From Rhyacophila brunnea (lineage: Eukaryota; Arthropoda; Insecta; Trichoptera; Rhyacophilidae), in the NCBI GenBank assembly GCA_022495005.1, contig JAGYXB010000020.1, positions 1,922,001 through 1,986,000 of the forward strand: 64,000 bases of DNA, given 5' to 3'. A program made the translations under genes and the position numbers. The notes below the pieces were generated by a model that saw nothing but the letters and a program-made list of their open reading frames with translations, did not search any database and was not told the origin of the DNA. Every line of letters begins with the position of its first letter. The stretch's first letter is position 1. This document shows positions 20,707-31,792 of this stretch, piece by piece.

Positions 20707-23358
20707 ATAGAATACCTATTACAACTGAATGTACACGACTCCACAATTTATATGGGGCCTATGGTGTAATCGACGAAAATCCTGTGTGTGTACATCAATA
20801 ATATGCACATTTCATTTGTATAACTTTTATGACCGGTTAATATCTGCAATTATTGTAATTTTTTTTTATAAGATCGAAAAACTTAGTCGATCGATAGTTT
20901 GCGACCGCTGATCTACGACCTAGGTACTCAGCTATAAAAGTCTTTGTATCTCCAGTATGCATTGTAATCTTGAAATCTAGAACGATGCGGGCGAACATTA
21001 CAAGCCTGCAATTAAATGAGGCAGGATTCGACGGAATCAAAAATATTCTGAAGCTTCATCAGGCATTTCGGGCGGTCCAAAAAACTCGCGGAGACGTCAT
21101 ATTGTAAAAACGCGAATTCCTACGGCCGGTGGCTGGCGAGCGGCGGAACTGGTTTCACTCCCGAAAGCCGCCGCGCAATAATTAACCGCGAGGGCATGTC
21201 GCTCTTATCAATGGGTGGCTGATGATTCCTCATGATAAAAGTGTCCATCCAACAAACCCGATGCTGATTACTGACTTTTCGCTTGTAACACTAATAAATT
21301 CTGAGGGGTCAAAGTGAGGGTTTTTTATATATATATTTTTTAAATTTAGTTACCTACGCCATTGACTGAAATATGCAACACGTATAGACAATAAAATCGC
21401 TCTTGATTTTTCAACAGTTTTTTTTAATGTACGTGTCAATGAGATTTATATTGTGAGACATTTGATTAGGAGAATCAAATTTAAAATTGAAAGTGCAGAA
21501 TACATGGGTGATAGATAGATGCCAGGTGATTTTTTTTCTGGTTTAGAAGCTAGCAGAGCTGTTGGAACTCCCAATTGTTATAGATATATATATAGATATA
21601 TATATAGATATATAGAATATTATAGATATTTTAAATTATAAACACCACAATTCGACCAAATTAGTAAAAAAATACGTAAAAATTATGTATTATGTATGAC
21701 ATATACTAATTACCTAATATTTTTTGAAATAAATGGTTTTAGCATCGGTATAGAATGGTCAACAGTAATGGTAAAAAAATATTACATATTTAGATATTAG
21801 GAAACTATTAGACATCTGAAACCCATTAAGGGTTTACGCTTCGAGGTTATCAAAATCAGAAACGAGGTACCGGGGTTTGGTTCCAGTTCCATTTCCATCT
21901 CTGGTTAGAAGTGATGTCACGCCGTTTAAAAGAAGCGTGTATGTATAATATTATATTTTTAGTCAATACATATTATTACATAATATAAGTAAGTGTTGGA
22001 AGGGGGTGGGGAGGGGTTGGAGGGATAACCATCTTTCGCATACAAGCCGGAACACAACGTTTGGCGTTAAAACTATGTGGTCTTATTCTGTAGCTGTAAA
22101 CATAAAAATGTACACAAATAAACTTGCAGGTATACTTACTGAAGATGCCGTTCGCATCGTAGGTACCAAGTAACTACCCATCGGATGGCGGACTTATGTC
22201 ACCTGGGCAATGTTGTTTGGCATAGAGCAGATTAATAAGATAAAAATGTGAAAGCAAGTCTCCATGGACCAAAGTTTTGAAACAGGAATCACACAAAGCT
22301 CGCCGATTGTCCTTAAATTTTGAATATGCGTTTTTTCAAACTTTAATGCATGTACCTATGTATTATATCATTATGATACAGATATAGCTACTGAAAATTA
22401 CATTCTTTAACACGTGTTTAAGTTGATCTCATATTTATCCACGCTCTAGATGCGTACCCTGTCATACCATACCCGGTAGAGTAAGCCAGTTCCCATTAAT
22501 TTTGTATTCCTTGGTATTTGAATTCATTCAAAAAAAATATGGACTCTTTTTCTGATCTGCGTACTTAGTCATGCGTTTACCTATACGTAAATATGAAATG
22601 TAGTAAGTACGTTATTTCACTTTTAAAAAGCTTTCGATATCTATCCTGATATGTTTTTTGTAGTAACTATCCCTTTGAAGATTGGAGATGAGGAAATAAC
22701 ATATTATATTCCTTAGAGGAAAACACTCTGATTTTAATAGTATTTTCCCCCGAAAACCCTTTACAAAACTTCGTTTCGCCTCTTACTTAAATCGATATTT
22801 TTATATTTTGGTTTTCTGAATTAACTGTTTGTTTTAGGAATCGGCCGTTATATTAATATGTACACTTGTCAAACAAACATGTTAGCCGTTACTGATCTTA
22901 TCATTTATTGTTATGAGTATGACTGAATTACAAAAGTTGTTAATTTATTTAGTGTAAGTATATTTTTGTCCGTTAATTAAATATCTGTACCTATATCAAA
23001 TACAATACCTTTGTAAAACTATGGTTGTAAACGTAAGGGTTGGTCGGCCAGTTTCCGGAGATCCATAAATACAATGGAGTGAAGAGTCAAGCAATATGTT
23101 CGAGAGATTGGAACTTCTAATTCACAAATCAGTATGCCACGAAGGTCCTATTAGCAAATAAAAATCTCTATAAATAAGATTCATTGTTTCACCTCAGACA
23201 TACTATTTATTATGAAACTCCAGTCTGTGTAGGTAGGTATCTCATCAAACTTGTACGAGGATCGGTTGTTATTGATATTACAGTGTGACTTTATATTGTG
23301 ACTGTGACGCCATAGTGCTCTCTAGTGTGAAAGGACGGAAACGAGGATCGGGAATAGA
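20707..23358. other. Intronic non-coding with simple repeats
   Basis: A GC-balanced patch at 21040-21210 (GCGGAACTGG, AAAGCCGCCGCGC) shows no exon signals. A TATAGATATATA microsatellite spans 21578-21632. A G-rich run at about 21994-22025 (GGAAGGGGGTGGGGAGGGG) could form a G-quadruplex. Nothing else is recognised. Confidence 0.5.
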
Positions 23359-23397
23359 GATGTAGGCAATGACATTATTAATGTCATTGGATGTAGG
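23359..23397. mobile_element. 23-bp TIR-only hAT remnant with 8-bp target duplication
   Basis: CAATGACATTA and its perfect complement TAATGTCATTG lie either side of one T (23367-23389), flanked by GATGTAGG on both sides (23359-23366, 23390-23397). The same TIR begins the 364-bp element at 51384-51747. This is an element reduced to its terminal repeats. Confidence 0.85.
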
Positions 23398-23824
23398 TAC
23401 CTACACAAAAACGGGAGGGAGCTTAGTTCCCCGTATGGCCGTTAGTTATCTCGTCACAGACAAGGGAAACATTACAAATATCTATAGTTCGGAGCACCTT
23501 AATTATTTTTATTACAGTAATTGATAATATCTACTGAGGGTACATACCTACTACCTACATGCTTAAATTTGAATTTAAACTATTATTTAATTGCTGAAAG
23601 TTTCGTATTATTCCATAAATGAACGAACCCGGTTTCGCCACAGATGTGTGTCAGTTGTTTATACACACCTATAAAATTAGTATAAAAACGTAGCGCCTGA
23701 TGATACCGAAATGCAGTTCACCCAGTTCGCTAAAACCGATACATACTTAGTACTAGAATAGTGTCAGATTCTTGTGATATTGCAGGCGAATCATTCAATT
23801 GTTGGTATTGTAGCGATCATGCTA

Positions 23825-24047
23825 CTCTGCATTAGATTTTTTTATTTTTTAGAATTATTAATAACCATGTCCTTGCTTTTTCGTACAAGGTGGTTGTTAG
23901 TAAATTTTGAGCAATCACAAACACCCAGGCTTTGAGAAAAACACAAATGTTTTGTCATGACCGGGAATCGAACCCAGAAGTCTCGGGTGGAAAGCCAGCG
24001 CCTTACCCACTGCACCACGAGAGCCGCCTCTCTCTCTGCATTAGATT
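23825..24047 (-). mobile_element. tRNA-derived SINE, family B, with 14-bp target duplication
   Basis: CTCTGCATTAGATT is duplicated at 23825-23838 and 24034-24047. The minus strand starts GGCGGCTCTCGTGGTGCAG, carries B box GGGTTCGATTCCC and ends with an A/T-rich tail (23839-23855). A sister copy is at 57813-57990. The direct repeats and tail show LINE-driven retroposition. Confidence 0.88.
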
Positions 24048-24600
24048 AATGACACACTTTAATATGTAGGTTCATCCTCAATCATAATTAGACCAGTAGT
24101 GTTTGCTTTTATTGAGAATTACGACAATATCAGCTATGGTAATAATATATGTACTGCATTAATATAAATAAGAAGAACAATCTATGAACACACATTCAAC
24201 TCATCGAGTCCGTCACTAGTCGTTCTCCTATCGTCACGTGTTCTTCACTCGACATGGCATTCGTTATTTCACTCGAATCAAGTCTCTCAGTGCATTCTTA
24301 TAAATTAATCTCTCGATCATATCGATCTCAACAGTACATCATTACCTCGCGATTATAATCTCACGTCGTCATCATTACATAGTATTGTATGTATTCTTGT
24401 ATCAACCAATAAACTCTCAGTTCAACAACCAAGCAACATCGACCTTCTATCTACCACCACCTCATCATACCTCCAAAGTATCGTTACTTTAAAATGACAC
24501 TAACACCGTTCCAAAGTGATTTCGTCGCGGTCGCAATGCCAGATGAATCTGTCCTTCCTGTACAACACATTTGTTTATCAATTAGAATTTGAAATATGCA
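24048..24600. other. Unassigned; pyrimidine-rich block at 24180-24480
   Basis: TC-rich text with an AATAAA (24408-24413) recalls the R-U5 region of an LTR retrotransposon, but no TG..CA boundaries, duplication or second LTR were found. No coding potential. Confidence 0.35.
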
Positions 24601-25760
24601 GTGATCGAAATACCATGTAAATTTTACCCAGCAGGTGAGATTGGAAGCGTGTCCGGAAACTTGTGCGTGTGCAGCTCGCCGTATCACCGTGAAATGTTGT
24701 ATCGGAAATATATGGCCGTCTATTAAAGACGGTCCAACCTCTTTGGTCGTATAGTACTGACATAAAATTTTTGTCTAAATAAAACACGGTTCTTGTCGGT
24801 TCACACTTTACAGGAGGCCAGCAGCAAGCAAATTTTGAAAATAGACGATATACTGGATTATTTTTAGGTTAGGTTAGGTTTTCATTCATAATTCATGAAT
24901 TTTGCCAAAATCAGCTATGAAAATTAAATAGATGTTTATATTGAATCTAATAAAATGAGACCGTATAACAGTAGTGTCGAACCTATGACACGCGTGCCAC
25001 CAGTGGCATGTGGGTTGATTTTGCATGGCACGCGTTTGAAGAGAAAAAAATATCTAATAATAATAAATGACAGATTGCATTGTATAAAAAAATAGCAGGC
25101 AAATACTCTTCAAGAATAAGCATTACGTTTAATGTAAATATATAATTACATAGGACGTTTCTTAGGCATTATGGGCTACATATGATATTATCGCACTTAC
25201 CTCATCAGGCGACGGGGGAAGCTGCACCGCGAACCTCTAATTTTGATCGATTTACAATGCTTGAGACCACTGTAGTGAGAGAATGCCTCATGTGATCTGA
25301 CCAATTCTGGTGTCAATTTGTGCGTAAAGAAGCAAACTGATGAATACATTAACAAGCAATCTTATTCTACCCACAAAAAAATGACTGCACCAAATTAGAA
25401 ACAAAAACTCGATGAAGCTAGTAGTAGTAATTCTAGCAGACGGTTTCAAAACTAGTGGACCGAAATGTATGGCATAATTGAAAAAGTGATAAACCTGTAG
25501 GTGTGCTATGTTCTTTGAGTGGTATCTTGTACATCACCATTTTTTTGATAGACATTTTACAAACTATTTTCCCCCCATGAAAAACTACTCGGCACGTTAG
25601 ACAGTCGAAAAATAGTATTTGGGAAATTTTGACACGCGTACGTCAAAAGGTTCGGAAACCCTGCGGCGTATAGTATACGGTCATCTCTTTCTGATAGAAA
25701 GTTCATGGTGAACTGTGCCACGGTGAAATGTTTTACGAACACTTTACATGTAACCGATCA
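24601..25760. repeat. TTAGG-centred foldback element split by a hAT
   Basis: The left arm (CCGGAAACTTGTGCG..., CCGTATCACCGTGAAATGTT), the core with GGTTAGGTTAGGTT (24865-24880) and the right arm (GTGCCACGGTGAAATGTTTT..., TTTACATGTAACC, to about 25758) align with the intact copy at 30775-31202 in reverse complement. The alignment is broken only by 24969-25663. Confidence 0.8.
24969..25663. mobile_element. hAT-type element nested in the foldback
   Basis: Starts CAGTAGTGTCGAACCTATGA and ends AGGTTCGGAAACCCTG, an imperfect TIR typical of hATs, with subterminal GACACGCGT in both ends. The flanks CCGTATAA and CGGCGTATAG are a degraded duplication of the CGTATAG seen in the uninterrupted copy at about 30849. 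It is 695 bp with no intact frame. Confidence 0.75.
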
Positions 25761-25763
25761 GAA

Positions 25764-26250
25764 GCGCACTCTACAAATCTCTACGCAGCGTGCGCGTGGG
25801 TAAAAATAATATAAAATGAAAAAATTCGCTGACCGTTGCATCAAGATTAAAATACGTAATTAACTTAAGTAGTTAGTTGGTTGCCTTTGAAATTAAGTTG
25901 GTAAGAAAGAATTTATTGACATTTTTGAGATTGGATTGCTCCAATAAAAATTCCTCCCTAATGAGGCGCGCTCCGAACATGGTCACAGCTTATAATTTTA
26001 TATTTTATTTTATCTTTCGTTTTTATTACGAGGCTTCCCGTGATGCGTGATGGGTGCATTTTTTCGTACACGCGCTGTGGGAATGTTCTCATAAATAGTA
26101 TTGAAAATAAGTACCTATATACCTAGTTCATTTGGATATAATTTAAATGTTGTATAATATTATTCATTGAATTAAACAAAATAATTTGCCTATGTCGATA
26201 TGACATGTTTTCCAGTACAAGCGATTGTTTAATGCCTTTGAAACGTCTTG
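25764..26250. other. Non-coding spacer
   Basis: Nothing recognised beyond AT-rich sequence. Confidence 0.45.
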
Positions 26251-26254
26251 TTAA

Positions 26255-26799
26255 GGTGAAGCCTTTACTGAGCCGTTTTTAAAGAGGCACCTAGCGGAAA
26301 AATACGAAGCTTGCAATTTGAGATTTTTTTTGATAATTTACAATTTCAACTGTATTAATTAATAAATATGTATCTGAAAACATTAAAAAGAAAAATATTT
26401 TTTATTTTAAGTCAAAGATAAACTTACAATTGTAAAAAATGTAATAAAATGTGAATTTGTTGAATCGGACCGCACCCTATTATTACATATATTTTATGGT
26501 CATATTTATTATTAAAATTTAGTTTATTAAGTTTTCTAAGCATCACCCAAGAGATTTTTGACTAGTTCATAGTTTTAATATTTTTTATATCTATTTTAAA
26601 AAACATCGATTTTTATAAAAAATATACTTAAATGTGTATAACTTGAAATCCTTTTTATTTATATCAAATTTTATTTATGTTTGGTCCCAATATTGAAGCT
26701 TGATTTGATATACTTAAATAAAAAGGATTTCAAGCAATTGCAAGCTTCGTATTTTTCCGCTAGGTGTCTCTATAAAAAAGGCTCAGTAAAGGCTTAGCC
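26255..26799. mobile_element. TTAA-target element with ~65-bp TIRs
   Basis: TTAA flanks both ends (26251-26254, 26800-26803). TIRs run GGTGAAGCCTTTACTGAGCC... and ...GGCTCAGTAAAGGCTTAGCC and extend to CGAAGCTTGCAATT / AATTGCAAGCTTCG. A second inverted pair (TTGAAATCCTTTTTATTTAT / TAAATAAAAAGGATTTCAAG) lies inside. Non-coding, piggyBac-like by its target site. Confidence 0.85.
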
Positions 26800-26803
26800 T
26801 TAA

Positions 26804-28770
26804 TTGTTAATTTTAATAATATGCACTATAAGTAGTTTTTTTCTGTTTTTAAAACAAGTAAATTATTTGAAAAAGGCTAAAAAACTTAAAAATTAATATA
26901 TATTATTGTATATTTTAATTCCAGCACAATCTGTAGATATACGAGCAATGAAATGAGTATAGAGAAAAATCCCTTTGAAATAAAGTAAACATTTTCGAGT
27001 ACTTTTCACTCAGTATGAACAAATTTTGACATAGGTACTTGGGCATTTCTTTTACCAAGGTCCAGAATTAAAAACTTGTAAGTAATTCTTATTCAAAATG
27101 CGTAATTTTAAAATACACCTGAAAACACATCATACTAGTAGGAAGTACCTACATATTAGAAAAAAAAAGTTAGGTCATTATGGTACCTTCCTTTTCTATT
27201 GTTTTGTTCTTTATTTTGAAAATAAATTGTAAAGCTGGGGGATACAAGATATATAAGGATATATAAGATACCTATAAATAAATAAAACATGTCTCGATTT
27301 TGATTCTAATCTTGTATTTTTAAAGGGAAATTTACATTTGTTCAGAAAGATTTCCAAAATCAAAAATTCCAATTCAAAAATTTCCAAATAAAGCCAATAT
27401 ATGTTATTTTTTTATCCTGCAAATGATACAAGTAATGCTGTTGCTTGCTTGGTTCGTAATGACATTAAAATATTATCATGCTAAAACTGAAGACGAGATA
27501 GATTGGACTTGGATTATAAATTATGTCTGTGAGAGTTACCTACAGTGTACTCAGTTTGAAGAAATAAGCAATTTAAGTAAGTGCATACTAAATATTATCT
27601 TGGCTTTATGAATCAAAAGAAGCTTTCTGTTTATTTCGAAGTGCTGAGGTGTTAGTGAACGCAGTTCATGTGCTCTTCTAATTAAATTAAAGGTCGACTC
27701 ACTCCGAATGAGCGGGAAGGATACTAAACTTAGGGTAGGTATTAATTTTTTCGGAATAAATATTGGGGTAGGTTTGGGCAGCAGCAATTTTCTTATGATG
27801 CAAATGAAGCGACATATTCGACAGATAATTTAAAAGCGGGCCTCCGATCCAGTCATGGTACTATTCCATTATACCAAAATCTGAAGAATATGTTTATAAA
27901 TTTAGTTTTTTTTTATGCAAGTAATACCGGTTTAGATTTGGAACTATCATTCGATAATGTTTAAATTAGTGACGCCCCGTAGAAGTAGGCAGATCATGCG
28001 TCGCTAAGAGACAGCAGATTAATAAAAAAATCTGATGCACCAAAGACGTCGTGAACAAAAAGTTTGACTACCTTTGAATACAGTATAATCTGTATAATTG
28101 AATATTTATCAATTAAAATTAAACACAATATAACTATACCCTAATTCACATAATTTGATAATGATCACAACGTAGGTATATCGACTGATTGAAAGCTCAT
28201 TGGCAGGAATTCTTTTTATATGAATAGATAAGTTTTAAATAGTTTTTTTTTAATATTCTTACTAATAAGTGTTTTGTATTACTAATACGTATTGTAAAAC
28301 CATAAAAAACAAACAACTTTCTAACCTCAAAACCATTTTCACAAATATTTGATAAATATTTCATGTGGGCTGTAATCAGATAGGTAAATTTACGAATTCA
28401 GACATGACACATCAAAAATACAGCCACAAATTTTATATGCAATTGTCAAATTTATAATGTCTCAATTTATTTACTACACATTAGTTTCAGGAAGTAAATA
28501 CAATATTTTCTTATTTTATTGTCGTCAGGATCGCATAGAAAATTGCACGATTACCGTCCATATTTCGGAGACATACTTATACATATTGCAAGTTGTATGG
28601 CCTGGCGTAGGGTCTGCTCCCTACATCGTCCTTCGATTTGGTATTTTTTTGCTCCTTAAAACCAGTTCCAGTTTCAATCCTACTTCTTTGTACATCGCTA
28701 TTCTACTTTTGATGGCGGCTGTGTATTCACCGTTCGACAAATTGATTAATGAATACTTATATTAATAGAT
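26804..28770. other. AT-rich intronic DNA, nothing recognised
   Basis: Short frames at 27423-27611 and 28457-28765 have no domain or flanking splice sites. No inverted termini or known family text were found in these 1.97 kb. Confidence 0.45.
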
Positions 28771-28843
28771 ACTATCAACCGAAGGTACTTGATGGAATTT
28801 GAATTTAAATTCTAATGTGTTTAAGTTTTGTACTATTCCATTT

Positions 28844-28902
28844 GAGTCGTTTTTTGCGACCCGCGTTTCGCCTTTCGGCATCTTCAGGCACTGTGTACAC
28901 TC
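28844..28902 (-). ncRNA. Hammerhead-ribozyme-like motif HH1
   Basis: Read on the minus strand: core CTGAAGA (28881-28887), a helix II of GCC-GAAA-GGC, then GAAAC (28865-28869), a short helix III (CGCGGG) and the cleavage triplet GTC (28858-28860). Helix I has TGC/GCA next to the core and GAGT/ACTC distally (28899-28902 with 28844-28847) across an internal loop. One extra nucleotide (T) separates CTGAAGA from helix II compared with the textbook fold, and helix III has a G.G mismatch. Confidence 0.5.
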
Positions 28903-29021
28903 ACCAAAAGGCAAATAAACACTGACACCGAATGCTATTAACTCTAACTTATATAACAAACCAATACAATAAAGTAGGTAAAAACTTATCACCTACCTAT
29001 TAAGTCAAGGGTTACAATAAA

Positions 29022-29078
29022 AGTGTACACAGTGCCTGAAGATGCCGAAAGGCGAAACCCGGGTCGCAAAAAATGACT
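29022..29078 (+). ncRNA. Hammerhead-ribozyme-like motif HH2
   Basis: Core CTGAAGA (29036-29042), helix II GCC-GAAA-GGC (29044-29053), GAAA (29054-29057), the palindromic helix III CCCGGG (29058-29063) closed by A-T, and cleavage triplet GTC (29063-29065). TGC/GCA pairs form helix I beside the core and AGT/ACT pair distally. A loopless palindromic helix III would favour a dimer, as in hammerheads of retroelements. The extra T after CTGAAGA is also present here. Confidence 0.55.
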
Positions 29079-29140
29079 CAAATGGAATAGTAAAAAACTA
29101 AAATCCATTAGAACTTATAAATTGGTATAAGTTTTTCGTA

Positions 29141-29797
29141 TTTTATTTACAGTAGATTTTGAATTTTTATTGAATTTAAAAAAATATGTATAAATAACCT
29201 CAACTGGCAGTAAATTTAATTCATTATTAATTATTGCCGAATTCACTTCTCGTTGTCGGCATGATGCCTGGCTAGACATATTTATTTGTCATTTTTATTA
29301 ATTATTATTAATCAGTACATAGGTCACTCTTCGTGATGACATCTGACTGAAACAACTTCTTCGAAACCCTTTTGGCGCCGGCAAGTAAAGATCCTAAACT
29401 TCTTCTGAGACCACAATAATTATCATAGGGACTTACTAATTCGTTCCATACTTAGTCACAGATGTGAACTCATTCTGTACTCAGCTCGCGAGCGCCTGTT
29501 AAAATATGTTAAGTATAGAATACAGGGAAAAGCACTTAAGTAGACATGACATGAGTTTAAGACTGGATTGTCTACCCCTATCCTTGGAATAGAATAACCT
29601 TTAGCATTTACAGTGGCACCAGGTGCACCGGTACAAAAGAAAATAATGTTATGGTCGAATCAACGACACTACATTTGTATAATAAGTATGTATATCATTT
29701 TTTCTTCGTTACTGCTTGAAACTTAAAAATATAGTTCGACCGGTTTCAAAAGAAATAGTAAATATTGTTTTTGCAGGGACTACAAATAAAATATAAG

Positions 29798-29836
<39 letters not shown>

Positions 29837-30635
29837 GAAGCATTTTGAATAAATAAAAACTGTTTATATAAATAAAAAGGAATTATTAATACATACCTAC
29901 TCATTAAAAAATGTATAAATAAAATACTCGTATCCAGTAAGTTATTTGTACCAACACCCCCTTTTTATAACGCTACACATATGGACACCCCCCGCGTGCG
30001 CGCGGCCGTAAAAACCAATTCGCCATGCATTTGGTTGACGTTATTCGGGATTCACAAAGTTAATTCCACCTCACTTCAAAGTGTTTTCAGGACAAACTTT
30101 TGACCATACTCCTCTACGTTACACGCTGCGTTGTTGTATTAAGAGAAATACTAATAATATGTATACATTTAATTTGATTGTTCCGACGCGCGACGCCGCG
30201 AACTTTGAACTGTACGGACCTCCATGGCGACGTGTTCTAAATAATATGCATTTTGTACAAACACAATATTGTATGCCATTTTTGTTATTTCTACTGTGTC
30301 GATAAATCAGTTCGCCAAAACAGTGTTCATCCTGAAGCAACCTCCCCACCAAAAACATTCCACCCTTTCTCCTGCGATTCTTTCCATATTCGTCTGGAGA
30401 CGAAGGGCGGTTAGTTAGTATCTACAAAAATTATTGTCCTTTTTTATACCTCTGCCGATAAATTAACCATGGTTTTCTCTAATCGAATGAGTTGGTAAAT
30501 ACACTTGCATATAGGTTTCGGGGCTTATTTTAATTAACTCACAACTGTAATTTAGTGGGAACTTGTACATACGAAATATAAATCTTTGTCACATAGGTAA
30601 TTAAAAACGATTTAAGTGATGTGTTTTTTAAGCTA
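29141..30635. other. Non-coding with a (TA)n microsatellite
   Basis: A pure TA repeat spans about 29800-29834. A GC-richer patch at 29990-30020 (CGCGTGCGCGCGGCC) is short. Overlapping frames at 30081-30358 on both strands have no recognisable product. Confidence 0.5.
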
Positions 30636-30658
30636 CGAGGTTTTTTACTATTTCATTT

Positions 30659-30716
30659 GAGTATTTTTTGCGACCCAGGTTTCACCTTTCGGCATCTTCA
30701 CGCACTATGCGTGCTC
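30659..30716 (-). ncRNA. Decayed hammerhead-like motif HH3
   Basis: Same layout as HH1, but the core reads GTGAAGA instead of CTGAAGA and helix II has a G-T pair (GCC-GAAA-GGT). Loss of the invariant first C should inactivate a hammerhead. A further remnant at about 31225-31275 keeps CCGGGTCGCAAAA but has lost the helix II text. Confidence 0.5.
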
Positions 30717-30774
30717 ACCAATGGCAAATACACCCTGACGTAGTCAATTCTCGTTTAAGTGTACAACAAATTGG

Positions 30775-31202
30775 TTACATGTAAATTGTACGCTAAACAT
30801 TTCACCGTGGCACAGTTCGCCGTGAGCTTTCTATCGGAAAGAGATGGCCGTATAGATAGATACTATACGGTCTCTAATTTTATTAGATTCAATATGAACA
30901 TTAATTCAATTTTCATAGATGATTTTGGCAAAATTCATGAATTCAAGAATAAAAAACCTAACCTAACCTAACAAATAATTTAGTATATCGGCTATTTTCA
31001 AAATTCATTTGCTGCTGGCTTCCTGTAAAGTGCAAAGCGACAAGAACCGGGTTTTATTTAGACATGAATTTTATGCAGTACTATACGACCCAAAGAGGTT
31101 GGACGGTATTTAATGTATGCACGGCCATATATTTCCGATACAACATTTCACGGTGAAGTGTGATACGGCGAACTGCATACGTCCAAGTTTCCGGACACGT
31201 AA
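30775..31202. repeat. TTAGG-centred foldback element, intact copy
   Basis: Ends are TTACATGTAAATTGTACG and its inverted partner finishing GGACACGTAA. Flanks CAAATTGG (30767-30774) and CAAATTAA (31203-31210) look like an 8-bp duplication with two changes. The arms include CATTTCACCGTGG / ATTTCACGGTGAAG and GAGATGGCCGT / ACGGCCATAT. The apex contains CCTAACCTAACCTAAC (30957-30972). 428 bp, non-coding. Confidence 0.8.
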
Positions 31203-31345
31203 CAAATTAATACAATAAAATAACGTTGACGAAGATTGGCGTAATCCGGGTCGCAAAAGATGACTCAGATGGAATAGTACAAAACGTAAATCAATTGGAA
31301 TTTATATTCAAAATTCCATTAAGTACCCTCAGTTGATAGTATTAA

Positions 31346-31792
31346 TTTATTTAATATTCTAGTTGGTTGTTCTACTACGTAATACGTTTTAAGCACGCAC
31401 GTATTTGTTTAATATGGGAAAGCGAAATTTTAATGACAATTATAAAAAAAATGTCATGAAGTATTCTAACATGAATCATACTTTAATAACCTTTATCGTG
31501 GGTAGTCGGGAAGAATAATTTTGGTGTAAATGTCTGCCGGCTCGCACAGGTTAATATTATAATAATATGTGTAGCGATTACGGGCGGATGTCGGCGAATC
31601 AACCCTTTCGACGCCCTCTTCGCGCATCGCCGCCTGCACATTTTACTTTACTCCGAGTGACAGATGAAAGAAGACGGTGCACTGAACAGTGACGTGTTTA
31701 CAAACGTCCTTGTAAACATATTCTCGGCTCTCCTTTCATAAAATGAAAACAGCTGTTACCGACTATATTAAATTTTCTTTTATTATTATAAT
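31346..31792. other. Non-coding, with a GC-balanced patch
   Basis: 31570-31700 is richer in CpG than its surroundings but shows no splice sites or long frame. No repeat family recognised. Confidence 0.4.

Larger units (their letters stand above)
28771..29140. mobile_element. Foldback/Penelope-like terminal unit carrying two inverted hammerhead-like motifs
   Basis: The arms are inverted copies: ACTATTCCATTTGAGTCGTT at 28832-28851 pairs with AATGACTCAAATGGAATAGT at 29072-29091, continuing through the hammerhead-like motifs toward a spacer at about 28905-29020. The same unit recurs at 30636-31345. No reverse transcriptase or GIY-YIG frame is present here, so a link to Penelope-like elements is inferred only from the ribozyme-like motif. 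Confidence 0.65.
30636..31345. mobile_element. Second hammerhead-bearing foldback unit, split by a foldback insertion
   Basis: The left part (30636-30774) and right part (31203-31345) match the two arms of the unit at 28771-29140. Shared text includes TTTTTTGCGACCC, GGCATCTTCA and ATGGAATAGTA, and the right end GGTACTCAATGG-type text (31318-31338) mirrors 28774-28797. It is interrupted by 30775-31202. Confidence 0.75.

Noticed and set aside
22130..22175. Another hammerhead core (CTGAAGATGCCG)
   Set aside because: The helix II partner and GAAAC are missing, so it is a chance match.
24180..24490. Solo LTR
   Set aside because: Pyrimidine-rich text with AATAAA suggested it, but no TG..CA ends or target duplication could be placed.
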